Shown in pieces: positions 1 to 8,845 of a stretch of DNA of 64,000 bases. The DNA lies in contig JADJGV010000006.1 in the NCBI GenBank assembly GCA_016707895.1, forward strand, positions 248,001 to 312,000. Direction: 5' to 3'. The notes beneath the pieces were generated by a model, which saw only the letters and a list, made by a program, of their open reading frames with translations, was not told where the DNA came from and did no database searches. Origin of the DNA: Myxococcales bacterium. Lineage in GTDB: Bacteria; Myxococcota_A; Polyangia; Haliangiales; Haliangiaceae. Both the position numbers and the translations under genes were made by a program. The number at the start of each line of letters is the position of its first letter. Position 1 is the first letter of the stretch.

Positions 1-271
1 GGCGGGCGACGGTGTCGTAGACGTACAGGCCGTCCTTGGCCTTGGTGGTCGACTTGACGTGCCAGCGCAGGAGCGGCAGCCCCAGCGCCTCGGCGACGTT
101 CTCGGCGAGCAGCGTCTTGCCGGTGCCCGGCTCGCCGCGCACGAGCAGCGGCCGCGCCAGCGCCACCGCGACGTTCACCGAGTGGCGGAGCTCGTCGGAC
201 GCGATGTAGGTGTCGGTGCCGCTGAACTGCGAGAAGTGCGCGGGGCCCGCGCCGAACTGATCGAAGGCCAT
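1..271 (-). CDS. MoxR-family AAA+ ATPase, N-terminal part (runs off window)
   Basis: The reverse strand from the ATG at 271 encodes 90 residues before the window edge, so only the N-terminus is present. It starts MAFDQF and carries a Walker A motif GEPGTGKT near residues 46-53. The run WHVKSTTKAKDGLYVYD follows, typical of MoxR-like ATPases of the CoxD/YeaC type. These are chaperone-like ATPases that usually act with VWA-domain proteins on metalloenzymes or envelope proteins; the partner would lie outside the window. It lies 58 bp downstream of the kinase gene on the same strand, so co-transcription is possible. A TACGCT hexamer lies 9 nt upstream of the ATG. The family call is firm and the function is not. 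Confidence 0.85.
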   Translation of the reverse strand, partial: MAFDQFGAGPAHFSQFSGTDTYIASDELRHSVNVAVALARPLLVRGEPGTGKTLLAENVAEALGLPLLRWHVKSTTKAKDGLYVYDTVAR

Positions 272-329
272 CGTCTCCGCAGCGTAGCGCATTTGGCCGG
301 CCTGCCGGCCTTACCGCGCTTACCGCCGC

Positions 330-1579
<1,250 letters not shown>

Positions 1580-1585
1580 GCGCCG

Positions 1586-1591
1586 TCGATA
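1586..1591 (-). promoter_or_regulatory. -10-like hexamer 6 nt before the kinase GTG
   Basis: TATCGA on the minus strand is separated by six bases from the GTG at 1579, with no Shine-Dalgarno sequence between. The same geometry recurs at several genes in the window and suggests a leaderless transcript. It is a single hexamer without a clear -35, so it is tentative. Confidence 0.35.
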
Positions 1592-1608
1592 GCACGTCCG
1601 CGGGCCGC

Positions 1609-4600
1609 TCAGCGGTAGCGCGCCGCCAGCTCGGGGGACGCGGCGTGGCGCGGCGCGGTGCTGCGCTCGATGGGCGCGCCGGCGGCGACCAGCGCGTCGA
1701 TCGCGGCGGCGGTGAGGCACATGACCGCGACCCCGTCGGCGGCGGGGATCGGCGGCGGCGCGCCGGCGGCCACCGCGCCGTGGAAGCCGCGCAGCATGCG
1801 CACCAGCTCGCCGCCCTCGGGCGCGACCGGCTGCGGCGCGCCGCCGATCGTGAGCCGCGGCAGCTGGCCGTCGCGCCGCCAGTGCGCGCCGTCGGCGCCG
1901 ACGACCAGCGCGTCGACCGCCGCGCCCAGGTTCCACACCACCGCGATCGCGACGTCGGCGTCGCCGCGCAGCTCGACGCGGATCACCTGCGGGCGCTCGG
2001 CGCCCTGGGCGCTGGCCGCGACGACGCGGGTGGCGTCGCCGCCGTGGGCGTGGGCCAGCGCCAGCAGGTGGTACAGCCCCTCGAACAGCGGCGCGCGGTG
2101 CCACGCGTGGAGCGCCGCCGGCGACGCGCGATCGACCAGCCGCAAGATCGTCAGCGCGCGCCCGTGGGCGGCTGCGAGCGCCTCGGCGAGCCCGGGCGCG
2201 AAGCGCAGGTTGTGGGCCGGCATCAGCGCCACGCCGGCGGCCGCGGCCCGGGCCACCATGCCCTCGGCGTCAGCGATCGACGCCGCCGGCGGCTTCTCGA
2301 CCAGCACCGGTACGCCGGCGTCGATCGCGGCGTCGACCGCGGCGGCGTGGCTGGCGGTGGCCGACGCGACCAGCACGGCGTCGGGGCGCGTGCCGTCGAG
2401 CGCCTGGGCCAGGTCGGTGTAGGCCGGCGCGCCGGCGAAGTCGCCGCGCGGCGCCAGGTCGGCGTGCGGCGAGCACACCGCGGCCACCACCCACACGCCG
2501 CTGGCGTGGGCCGCGCGCGCCAGCGCCCGCGCCCGCGGGCCGGCGCCGACCACCAGCAGCCGCAGCGGCCGCTCGCCACCGACCACCGCGGGGCCCGGCA
2601 GCTCGGCGGCGACGAGCGCCGGCGGACCGGCGGCCTCGGCGATCGGATCGCGCACGAGCGGGTGGACGTCGGCGAACGCCATCGGCTGGCCCCACGGTGG
2701 CCGACGCGCGTGGGCCAGGAGCGTCGCGCGCTCGGCGTCGCCCAGCGGCGCGCCCGGCACCGCCACCAGCTCGTCGGTGCCGTAGCGCGCGGCGTAGGGC
2801 TTCCACACGCCGGTGCAGTACGCGCCGAAGCGACAGGCGTCGCACGCCGGCGCGCGCTGCTTCTGCGGCGCGTCCTCGCTGGCGGCCTCGTGGATCAGCG
2901 TCAGCAGATCCGACCACGCGACGAACGGCCCGAGGAAGCACGGCGGCACGCCTTGCCGCGAGCCGATCACGAACGGCTGGCCGAGCGCCAGCGCGCGCCA
3001 CGCCGCGGCTTGCAGCGCCGGCGCCACCTCGGACAGCCGCGGCATCACCGCCAGCTGATCGAGCGCCTTGTACTGGGGCGTGACGAACGCGAACGAGATC
3101 ATCACCCGGCCGCCGAAGCGGGCGTGGATCTCCTCGACGAAGCGGGCCAGCAGGTGCAGGTTGCCGGCGTGGATGACGTGGTTGATGACGGTGATGACGC
3201 CGGCGTCGACCAGGTGGCCGATCGCGGCGACGGTGCGCGCGAAGTCGCCGCGCTTGCGGGTGGCCACGCTGGCCGCCGCCTCGTCGTGGCCGTGCAGCGA
3301 CACGAACGCGTGGGTCAGCCCGGCGTCGACCAGCGCCTGCACCCGCGGCCGGCGATCGAGCAAGACGCCGTTGGTGACCAGCTCGATCTTGCGGACGCCG
3401 GCGCGGCGCGCCACCGCCACGTAGCTGACCAGCTCCCGGGCCAGCGTCGGCTCGCCGCCCGAGAACGACACCCGCTCGACCCCGCGCCGAGCCGCGCGGG
3501 CGATCGCGCGCTTCATCTGTTCGGGATCGGCCCAGACGTTGGGCGTGCTCTCGTTGGCGCTGCAGAAGCCACAGTCCTGGTTGCAGTGCACGGTCGGCCG
3601 CAGCACCAGGATCGACGCCTGGCGCGCGGCGGCGCGGGCGCGGTCGTCCCACACCCGCAGCGGCGTGGTGCGCTGCGCGTACAGATCGGCCGGCCGGGTG
3701 GCCAGCGGCCGCACCTCGGCGCCGTCGGCGTAGGCGGCGGCGACGCCGGGGCACGCCGCGCGGACCGCGCAGCCCGCGCACCCCGGCGGCTGCGCGCAGC
3801 CGCTGACCAGCGTGGCTCGCCGCGGGTCGAAGCGCACCGCGGCGCGGGCCCGCGGCGCGTCGGTGAGCGCGCACAGCGGGATCGCGGCGGCGACGTCGAT
3901 CGGCGCCGCCACGCCGTGCCGCTCACACGCCGCCAGCGCCGCCTCGAGGCGCGCCGCGACGGTGGCGATCGGCGGCGGCGCCAGCGCGCGCGGCATCGAG
4001 TGGCGCGGCACGCGGACCCGCAGCGCGCGCACCCGCGGCACGGCCCGCGCGAACAGCGCGACGATCGCGGCCAGGTCTTGCAGGCGCGCGCCCACCAGCG
4101 GCACGTCGAGCTCGATCGCCACGCCGGCGGCGGCCAGCGCGCGCACCGCGACCAGCGTCGCGACCAGCGCGCCGTCCCGGCCGACCGCGCGATCGTGCAC
4201 CGCCGGCGCGTGGCTCACCACCGGCACCAGCACCGCGTCGAGGCCCGCCGCGGCCCAGGCCTGCGCGGTCGCGGCGTCGGCGACGTGGTCGACGTGGGTG
4301 GCCGCCACCACCTCGGCGACGCCGGCGGCCCGGGCCTGCGCCGCCGCGGCGGCCAGCCGCGCGAGGTCGCCGCCGCTGCCGCGGATCACCGCGCGCGCGC
4401 CGCCGCCGGCCACCGCGGCACGGACGTCGGACGCGGCCCGCCGCGGCGGGCACAGCGCGCACGCGGCGCCGCAACCGTGGCCGAGATCGAGCTCGAGCGT
4501 GCGCTGCGAGCGCGGCCGGGTCGGCGGCGCGGCCACCGGCGCGCGCAGGCTCGCCAGGATCGACGCCGCGGTCGCGCCCGCGCCGGCGCCGTCGGCGAAC

Positions 4601-6024
4601 GCGGCCAGCAGCGCCGCGAACACCCGCCGCTCGTCCTTGCCGCCGGTCGCGTCGGACAGCGCGGCGGCCAGCGCGGCGAACCGCGCCACCACCGGATCGG
4701 CGAAGCGCCAGGCGCGATCGGGGAAGTAGCCGTAGCGCGCCGGCTGCGGGCTGGCGCCGTCGGCGAGCAGCCCGTCGCGCGCGGCCAGGTAGTACAGCGC
4801 GGTGTCGGGGTACAGGCGCACCCGCGCGGTCAGCAGGCGACCGCGCAGACGATCGAAGTCGGTGGCGACGACGCCGTCGTAGGCCGCGCGCAGATCGGCC
4901 AGCGTGGTCCACGGCGTGAACAGGATGAACCCGAACGACGCCTGGGCCAGATCGAACGCCGGGTGCGCGTCCCACCGACGCAACGCGGCGAGCACCGCGC
5001 GGTTCTGCGCGACGGTGATGCCCTTGTTCATGCGATCGAGCTCGTCCTGCGAGAAGCTCTCGATGCCGATCAAGAACGGCGTGATCGTGACGCCGGCGCG
5101 CGCCGCGGCGTCGAGCGCGCGCATCAGCCGGCGCTCGCCGGCCAGCAGCCAGTCGGCGCGGGTCTGGAGCAACAACGTGAAGCCGCCGAGCCCGGCGTCG
5201 GCGCACGCCTCGCACAGCTCGGCGAGGTAGCCGAACGGGTTCTGATCGCGTAGCACCAGCCGGGTCACCGCCGGCGCGTGGCGGCGCGCGTAGGCGATCT
5301 GCGCGAGCACCGCGGCCAGCAGCTCGGCCTGGGGCCGCGCCTGGTGGTGGTTGCCGGTGGTGCAGAACCCGCAGCCGCGGCCGACGCCGTCGGGGATCGC
5401 GACGCCGGCGTAGCGCGGGTTGGCGCGGGCGTCGGCCTGGTACGGGCAGCCGGCGTTGCCGTCGATGGTCAGCGCGCGCTCCGCGGGCAGGCCCTCGGCG
5501 TTGACCCGCAGCGGATCGAGGTCCGGCGCGTGGGTGGCGTCGACGGCCGCGGTCAGCGGGCCGAGCCCGGGGCGCCAGCCGTCGGCGGTGCGCGCCGCGG
5601 CGCCGGTCGGCAGCGACGCCCGCGCGCCGGCCAGCCCCCGGTTGGCCAGCCGGTTGGCCAGCCAGTCGAGCAGGTCGGCCAGCGCCCGGGTCTCGACCTG
5701 GTAGCCCCCGGGCGGATCGTCCAGGGCGTGCTCGCCGCGCCAGTGCACGATCGCCGCGCCGGGCAGCGCCGCGACCAGCGCCGCCGGGATGGCGCGGCTC
5801 CACACCCGCTCGTAGACGATCGCGTCGAACCCGGCCAGCGCCTCGACCAGCCGCGCGAAGCCCGGCGTGGCCGCGACGTCGGCGGCGCCGGCGTCGAGCG
5901 CCGCCACCACCAGCCGCGCGTCGTGCCCGGCGCGGCGGGCGCGGCCGGCGGCCAGCGCCAGGCCGCTGTCGTCGAGGAACGAGCGATCGCCGTGGCTGTG
6001 CAGGCTGAGGAACGCGACCCTCAT
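1609..6024 (-). CDS. Giant fusion: extended-motif radical SAM + radical SAM + SPASM-like radical SAM + Gfo/Idh/MocA oxidoreductase
   Basis: This 1471-residue protein starts MRVAFLSLHSHGD at an ATG overlapping the upstream stop (ATGA). Residues 1-110 form a Rossmann-like, B12-binding-type N-domain. A radical SAM module follows with Cys193, Cys218 and Cys221, spacing CX24CX2C instead of CX3CX2C. A second module has the canonical Cys518/522/525 and a later Cys cluster (743, 749, 752, 758) that could hold an auxiliary iron-sulfur cluster. A third has Cys814/818/821, SFSGGEPT at 853-860 and SPASM-like cysteines (1029, 1061, 1064, 1070). Residues 1153-1471 are a Gfo/Idh/MocA-type NAD(P)-dependent oxidoreductase (VVGAGPRA, VEKPPA at 1242-1247). 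Each domain is clear; the chain of reactions is inference, probably successive radical modifications plus a redox step on one substrate. The first module is paralogous to the 730-aa protein at 27627. Confidence 0.85.
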   Translation of the reverse strand: MRVAFLSLHSHGDRSFLDDSGLALAAGRARRAGHDARLVVAALDAGAADVAATPGFARLVEALAGFDAIVYERVWSRAIPAALVAALPGAAIVHWRGEHALDDPPGGYQVETRALADLLDWLANRLANRGLAGARASLPTGAAARTADGWRPGLGPLTAAVDATHAPDLDPLRVNAEGLPAERALTIDGNAGCPYQADARANPRYAGVAIPDGVGRGCGFCTTGNHHQARPQAELLAAVLAQIAYARRHAPAVTRLVLRDQNPFGYLAELCEACADAGLGGFTLLLQTRADWLLAGERRLMRALDAAARAGVTITPFLIGIESFSQDELDRMNKGITVAQNRAVLAALRRWDAHPAFDLAQASFGFILFTPWTTLADLRAAYDGVVATDFDRLRGRLLTARVRLYPDTALYYLAARDGLLADGASPQPARYGYFPDRAWRFADPVVARFAALAAALSDATGGKDERRVFAALLAAFADGAGAGATAASILASLRAPVAAPPTRPRSQRTLELDLGHGCGAACALCPPRRAASDVRAAVAGGGARAVIRGSGGDLARLAAAAAQARAAGVAEVVAATHVDHVADAATAQAWAAAGLDAVLVPVVSHAPAVHDRAVGRDGALVATLVAVRALAAAGVAIELDVPLVGARLQDLAAIVALFARAVPRVRALRVRVPRHSMPRALAPPPIATVAARLEAALAACERHGVAAPIDVAAAIPLCALTDAPRARAAVRFDPRRATLVSGCAQPPGCAGCAVRAACPGVAAAYADGAEVRPLATRPADLYAQRTTPLRVWDDRARAAARQASILVLRPTVHCNQDCGFCSANESTPNVWADPEQMKRAIARAARRGVERVSFSGGEPTLARELVSYVAVARRAGVRKIELVTNGVLLDRRPRVQALVDAGLTHAFVSLHGHDEAAASVATRKRGDFARTVAAIGHLVDAGVITVINHVIHAGNLHLLARFVEEIHARFGGRVMISFAFVTPQYKALDQLAVMPRLSEVAPALQAAAWRALALGQPFVIGSRQGVPPCFLGPFVAWSDLLTLIHEAASEDAPQKQRAPACDACRFGAYCTGVWKPYAARYGTDELVAVPGAPLGDAERATLLAHARRPPWGQPMAFADVHPLVRDPIAEAAGPPALVAAELPGPAVVGGERPLRLLVVGAGPRARALARAAHASGVWVVAAVCSPHADLAPRGDFAGAPAYTDLAQALDGTRPDAVLVASATASHAAAVDAAIDAGVPVLVEKPPAASIADAEGMVARAAAAGVALMPAHNLRFAPGLAEALAAAHGRALTILRLVDRASPAALHAWHRAPLFEGLYHLLALAHAHGGDATRVVAASAQGAERPQVIRVELRGDADVAIAVVWNLGAAVDALVVGADGAHWRRDGQLPRLTIGGAPQPVAPEGGELVRMLRGFHGAVAAGAPPPIPAADGVAVMCLTAAAIDALVAAGAPIERSTAPRHAASPELAARYR

Positions 6025-7637
6025 GCGCCGCGCCGCCCCGGCGTGAAGGTGATCGGCGCGAGCCACGCCTCGGCGGCCGCGGGGTCGGCGTCGAGGTACG
6101 CCCGCGGCAGGCCAGCGCAGCCCTCGGCGCGGGCCGGGCACCGCGCGCACGCCGCGCCGTAGCCGGTGTCGCCCTCGAACTGCTGCTCGGTGATCGCGCC
6201 GCCGACCGCGTCGACCTGCTGGGTGACGACGTGGGTGCACGCGGCGCGGGTCGGATCGTCGGGGTACCAGCAGGCCGGCGCGTGGTGCAGGGTCGGCGCG
6301 AAGCCGAGCGCCGCCGCCAGCGCCATCGCCTCGGCCACCGCCGGGCGCAGCCGATCGAGCGGCGGGTACAGCGCGCGGGCCTCGTGCAGCCGGCCGCGCA
6401 TCGACGGCATGCCGATCGTCAGATCGATCGGCCGGCCGGTGCGGTTGTGGGCCGCGAGCCAGCGCAGGTAGTCGGGCAGCGCGTCGATGTTGCTCGCCAG
6501 CACGATGCGGAACACGTGGGTGTCGAGCTCGGGCCGGGCCAGCAGCATCGCCGCGACGTCGGGGTACGTCGTGCCGAGGCCGGGGACGTCGGCCAGCGCC
6601 GCGGCGGCGTCGGCGCGGTGGTCGTGGAACGACAGCCGCACGCCGGTGAGCCCGGCGGCGATCAGCTGATCGAGGTAGCCGGGCCGCGCCAGCCGCACGC
6701 CGTTGGTGCAGATCAGCACCCGGGCGAAGCCGCGGGCCCGGGCCGCGGCGATCAACCGGGGCAGCTCGGGGTGCATCGTCGGCTCGCCGCCGATGAAGTC
6801 GATCGTCGGCGCGCCGGCGGCGTCGCGGAACCGCGCGGCCGCGTCGTCGAGCAGGCCCTCGACGTAGCCGACGTCGAACAGCCGCGGATCGGTGCCGCCG
6901 AAGACGTTGCAGTAGACGCAGCGGACGTTGCACAGCGGCCCGGTGTTGACGTGGATCATCGGGAACACCCGGGTGTCCCAGTACGCGTGCTCGAAGCGGA
7001 TGCCGGGGCGCAGCGTGACGACGTCGTAGCGGTACTCGTTGGCGTGGCCCAGCACCTCGGGCTCGGGCAGGACCACCGGCTCGCGATCGGTGAGCGCCTG
7101 CGCCAGCGCGCGCTCGGCGGCGCGGTCGCGGGGTTGATCGGCCGGCGGCGCGAACGCCACGACCACCTCGACGCCGCCGTGGGCCCGCAGCGCGGCGATG
7201 CCGGCCAGCGCCTGGGCGTAGGCGCCGTCCACCCGCGCGTGGCGATCGTGGGCCGCGGCGTCGCGCGCGAACAGCTTGACGATCGCGCGGTCGAGGCCGG
7301 CGGCGGCCAGCCCGCGCGCGACCGCGGCGATGCCGAGCATCCGGCCGTTGGTGACGATCGCCACCGACGCCGCGCCGGCGGCCTTGAGCGCCCGCACCCG
7401 CGCGACCAGCGCCGGCGCCAGCGTCGCCTCGCGGTGGCGGATCACGACGTGGCGGCCGTCGACCTCGGCGTCGACCGGATCGACCGGGGTGACGCACGGT
7501 TGGCAGCCGTTGTTGCAGGCGCCGGCGCTGGCGTCGACGCCGACCAGCAGCGGGTGTCGGCGGCTGCCGTCGGCGATCACCGGCAGCCCGACCCGCGCGC
7601 GGGCCGGCGCGGTGACGGGGACTTCGCGGCGCGCCAT
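6021..7637 (-). CDS. Tandem (double) radical SAM protein
   Basis: The 538-residue protein contains two radical SAM signatures. The first half has Cys41/45/48 (GACNNGCQPCVTP). The second half has Cys236/240/243 (GPLCNVRCVYCNVFGG), followed by FIGGEPTMHP at 281-290, the SAM-amino-group-binding GGEP. The C-terminal 90 residues carry further cysteines (ACW, AACTH, AACARCPARAEGC), as in SPASM/twitch domains with auxiliary clusters. Its stop overlaps the start of the giant fusion by 4 bp (ATGA), so the two are translationally coupled and probably act on the same substrate. The ATG at 7637 is chosen because a TACAGT hexamer lies 6 nt upstream. No characterised family is recognised. Confidence 0.85.
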   Translation of the reverse strand: MARREVPVTAPARARVGLPVIADGSRRHPLLVGVDASAGACNNGCQPCVTPVDPVDAEVDGRHVVIRHREATLAPALVARVRALKAAGAASVAIVTNGRMLGIAAVARGLAAAGLDRAIVKLFARDAAAHDRHARVDGAYAQALAGIAALRAHGGVEVVVAFAPPADQPRDRAAERALAQALTDREPVVLPEPEVLGHANEYRYDVVTLRPGIRFEHAYWDTRVFPMIHVNTGPLCNVRCVYCNVFGGTDPRLFDVGYVEGLLDDAAARFRDAAGAPTIDFIGGEPTMHPELPRLIAAARARGFARVLICTNGVRLARPGYLDQLIAAGLTGVRLSFHDHRADAAAALADVPGLGTTYPDVAAMLLARPELDTHVFRIVLASNIDALPDYLRWLAAHNRTGRPIDLTIGMPSMRGRLHEARALYPPLDRLRPAVAEAMALAAALGFAPTLHHAPACWYPDDPTRAACTHVVTQQVDAVGGAITEQQFEGDTGYGAACARCPARAEGCAGLPRAYLDADPAAAEAWLAPITFTPGRRGA

Positions 7638-7643
7638 CGCGGC

Positions 7644-7649
7644 ACTGTA
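7644..7649 (-). promoter_or_regulatory. -10-like hexamer before the double radical SAM gene
   Basis: TACAGT on the minus strand lies exactly 6 nt upstream of the ATG at 7637, in the 17-bp gap after the SPL-like gene. It fits the recurrent leaderless-start geometry seen elsewhere here. No convincing -35 is visible. Confidence 0.3.
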
Positions 7650-7654
7650 CCGCG

Positions 7655-8791
7655 TCAGTCCGCGGTCAGGTTCGGCGGCAGCTCGCCGGACCACACCGGC
7701 ACGTGGCGTTCGGCCAGCGCCGCGGTCAACGCCGCGAGGCGCTCGGTCTGCCAGCCGGCGGCGCGCGCCGCGGCGAAGCGCGGATCGTCGAACAGCGGCC
7801 CGGCGCGCCCCTCGCCGCGCAGCACGTCGAGGCTGACCGAGTCGACGTGGGCGGCCAGCGCGTCGGCCAGCGCGTCGACCGGACCGGGCAGCATCGGCTG
7901 CCCCACCGCGATCGGCGCGACGCCGGCGGCGCGGATCGCGGCCAGCGTGGCCAGCCGCGCGGCGATCGGCGCGGCCCGGGGCTCGAAGTGGGCGCGGACG
8001 TCGTCGTCGATGGTGGGCAGCGACACGCCGACGCCGGCCCACGGCAGCGCCGCCAGCAGGTCGAGATCGCGGGTCACCAGCGCGGCGCGGGTGAGGAGCA
8101 GCACCGGCGGTGGCGCGGCGGCCGCGGCGATCGCGGCGAGGCAGGCGCGGGTCAGCCCGAGGCGGGCCTCGATCGCGTGGTACGGATCGCTGACGATCGG
8201 GCAGAACTTGATCGGGTAGCGCGGCAACCGGGCTAGCTCGTCGGCCAGCACCGCGGCGGCGTTGACGCGGACGTCGACCCACGACCCCCACGGCGCCATC
8301 GGCAGTCCGGCGGCGGCGCGGCCGGCGGCCAGGCGCTCCTGCGCGTAGCAGAACCGGCAGCCGATCAAGCAGCCGACGTACGGCGAGCAGGTGTAGAAGC
8401 GCGCGGCCGGCGGGCCGGCCAGCTCGAGCAGGTGATCGACCGTCACCTCGCGGACCCGCGGCGCGTCGGCGGCGCCGGCCGCGGCCAGCGCGGCCACGAA
8501 GCCGGCGTCGCGATCGCCGATGCGCGCGGCCACCGTGGCGCACAGCGCGGCGCCGACCGCGCTGGCCGCGCGGCCGCGGTACGCCAGCGTCAGGTGCGCG
8601 GTGCGCGCGGCGTGGCGCAGCCCGGCGGTCGCGGGGCTGACCTCGACGTCGACCTCCGCGCCGTCGGCGAGCGCGAACGTCAGCCGCGGGCCCAGGTCGT
8701 CGGCGACGCGGGCCAGCCGCACCCCCGGCGCCAGCTCGTCGCCGATCGCGGTGGGCGCGATCAGCTCGAGCAGCAGCGCGCGCACGTCCAT
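7655..8791 (-). CDS. SPL-like radical SAM protein (Rv2578c/SplB-related)
   Basis: The 378-residue protein carries the radical SAM motif Cys141/145/148 in YVGCLIGCRFCYAQ. Other features typical of the spore-photoproduct-lyase-like Rv2578c group follow: a W-V-D-V-R-V-N-A segment, then FCPIVSDPYHAIEARLGLTR. These proteins bind a 4Fe-4S cluster and cleave SAM; substrates of this subgroup are mostly unknown, and true DNA photoproduct repair is only one member's role. It is first in a tight run with the double and triple radical SAM genes (17-bp gap, then 4-bp overlap). That suggests a pathway role rather than DNA repair. A long N-terminal domain of about 130 residues before the Cys motif is not recognised. 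Confidence 0.8.
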   Translation of the reverse strand: MDVRALLLELIAPTAIGDELAPGVRLARVADDLGPRLTFALADGAEVDVEVSPATAGLRHAARTAHLTLAYRGRAASAVGAALCATVAARIGDRDAGFVAALAAAGAADAPRVREVTVDHLLELAGPPAARFYTCSPYVGCLIGCRFCYAQERLAAGRAAAGLPMAPWGSWVDVRVNAAAVLADELARLPRYPIKFCPIVSDPYHAIEARLGLTRACLAAIAAAAAPPPVLLLTRAALVTRDLDLLAALPWAGVGVSLPTIDDDVRAHFEPRAAPIAARLATLAAIRAAGVAPIAVGQPMLPGPVDALADALAAHVDSVSLDVLRGEGRAGPLFDDPRFAAARAAGWQTERLAALTAALAERHVPVWSGELPPNLTAD

Positions 8792-8845
8792 CGCGGACGA
8801 TGATGCCCCAGCCGCGGTGGGTGGCCTAGCCCGACCGCCGTTCGG

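Noticed and set aside
1645..5253. Plus-strand open frame of about 1200 codons opposite the triple radical SAM gene
   Set aside because: Composition is antisense-like with no motifs, and the minus strand encodes clear radical SAM and oxidoreductase domains.
6024..7497. Extension of the triple fusion frame upstream to 7497 (1962 codons in all)
   Set aside because: The extra 490 codons are a shadow of the double radical SAM gene. The ATGA overlap and the sensible N-terminus MRVAFLSLHSHGD fix the start at 6024.
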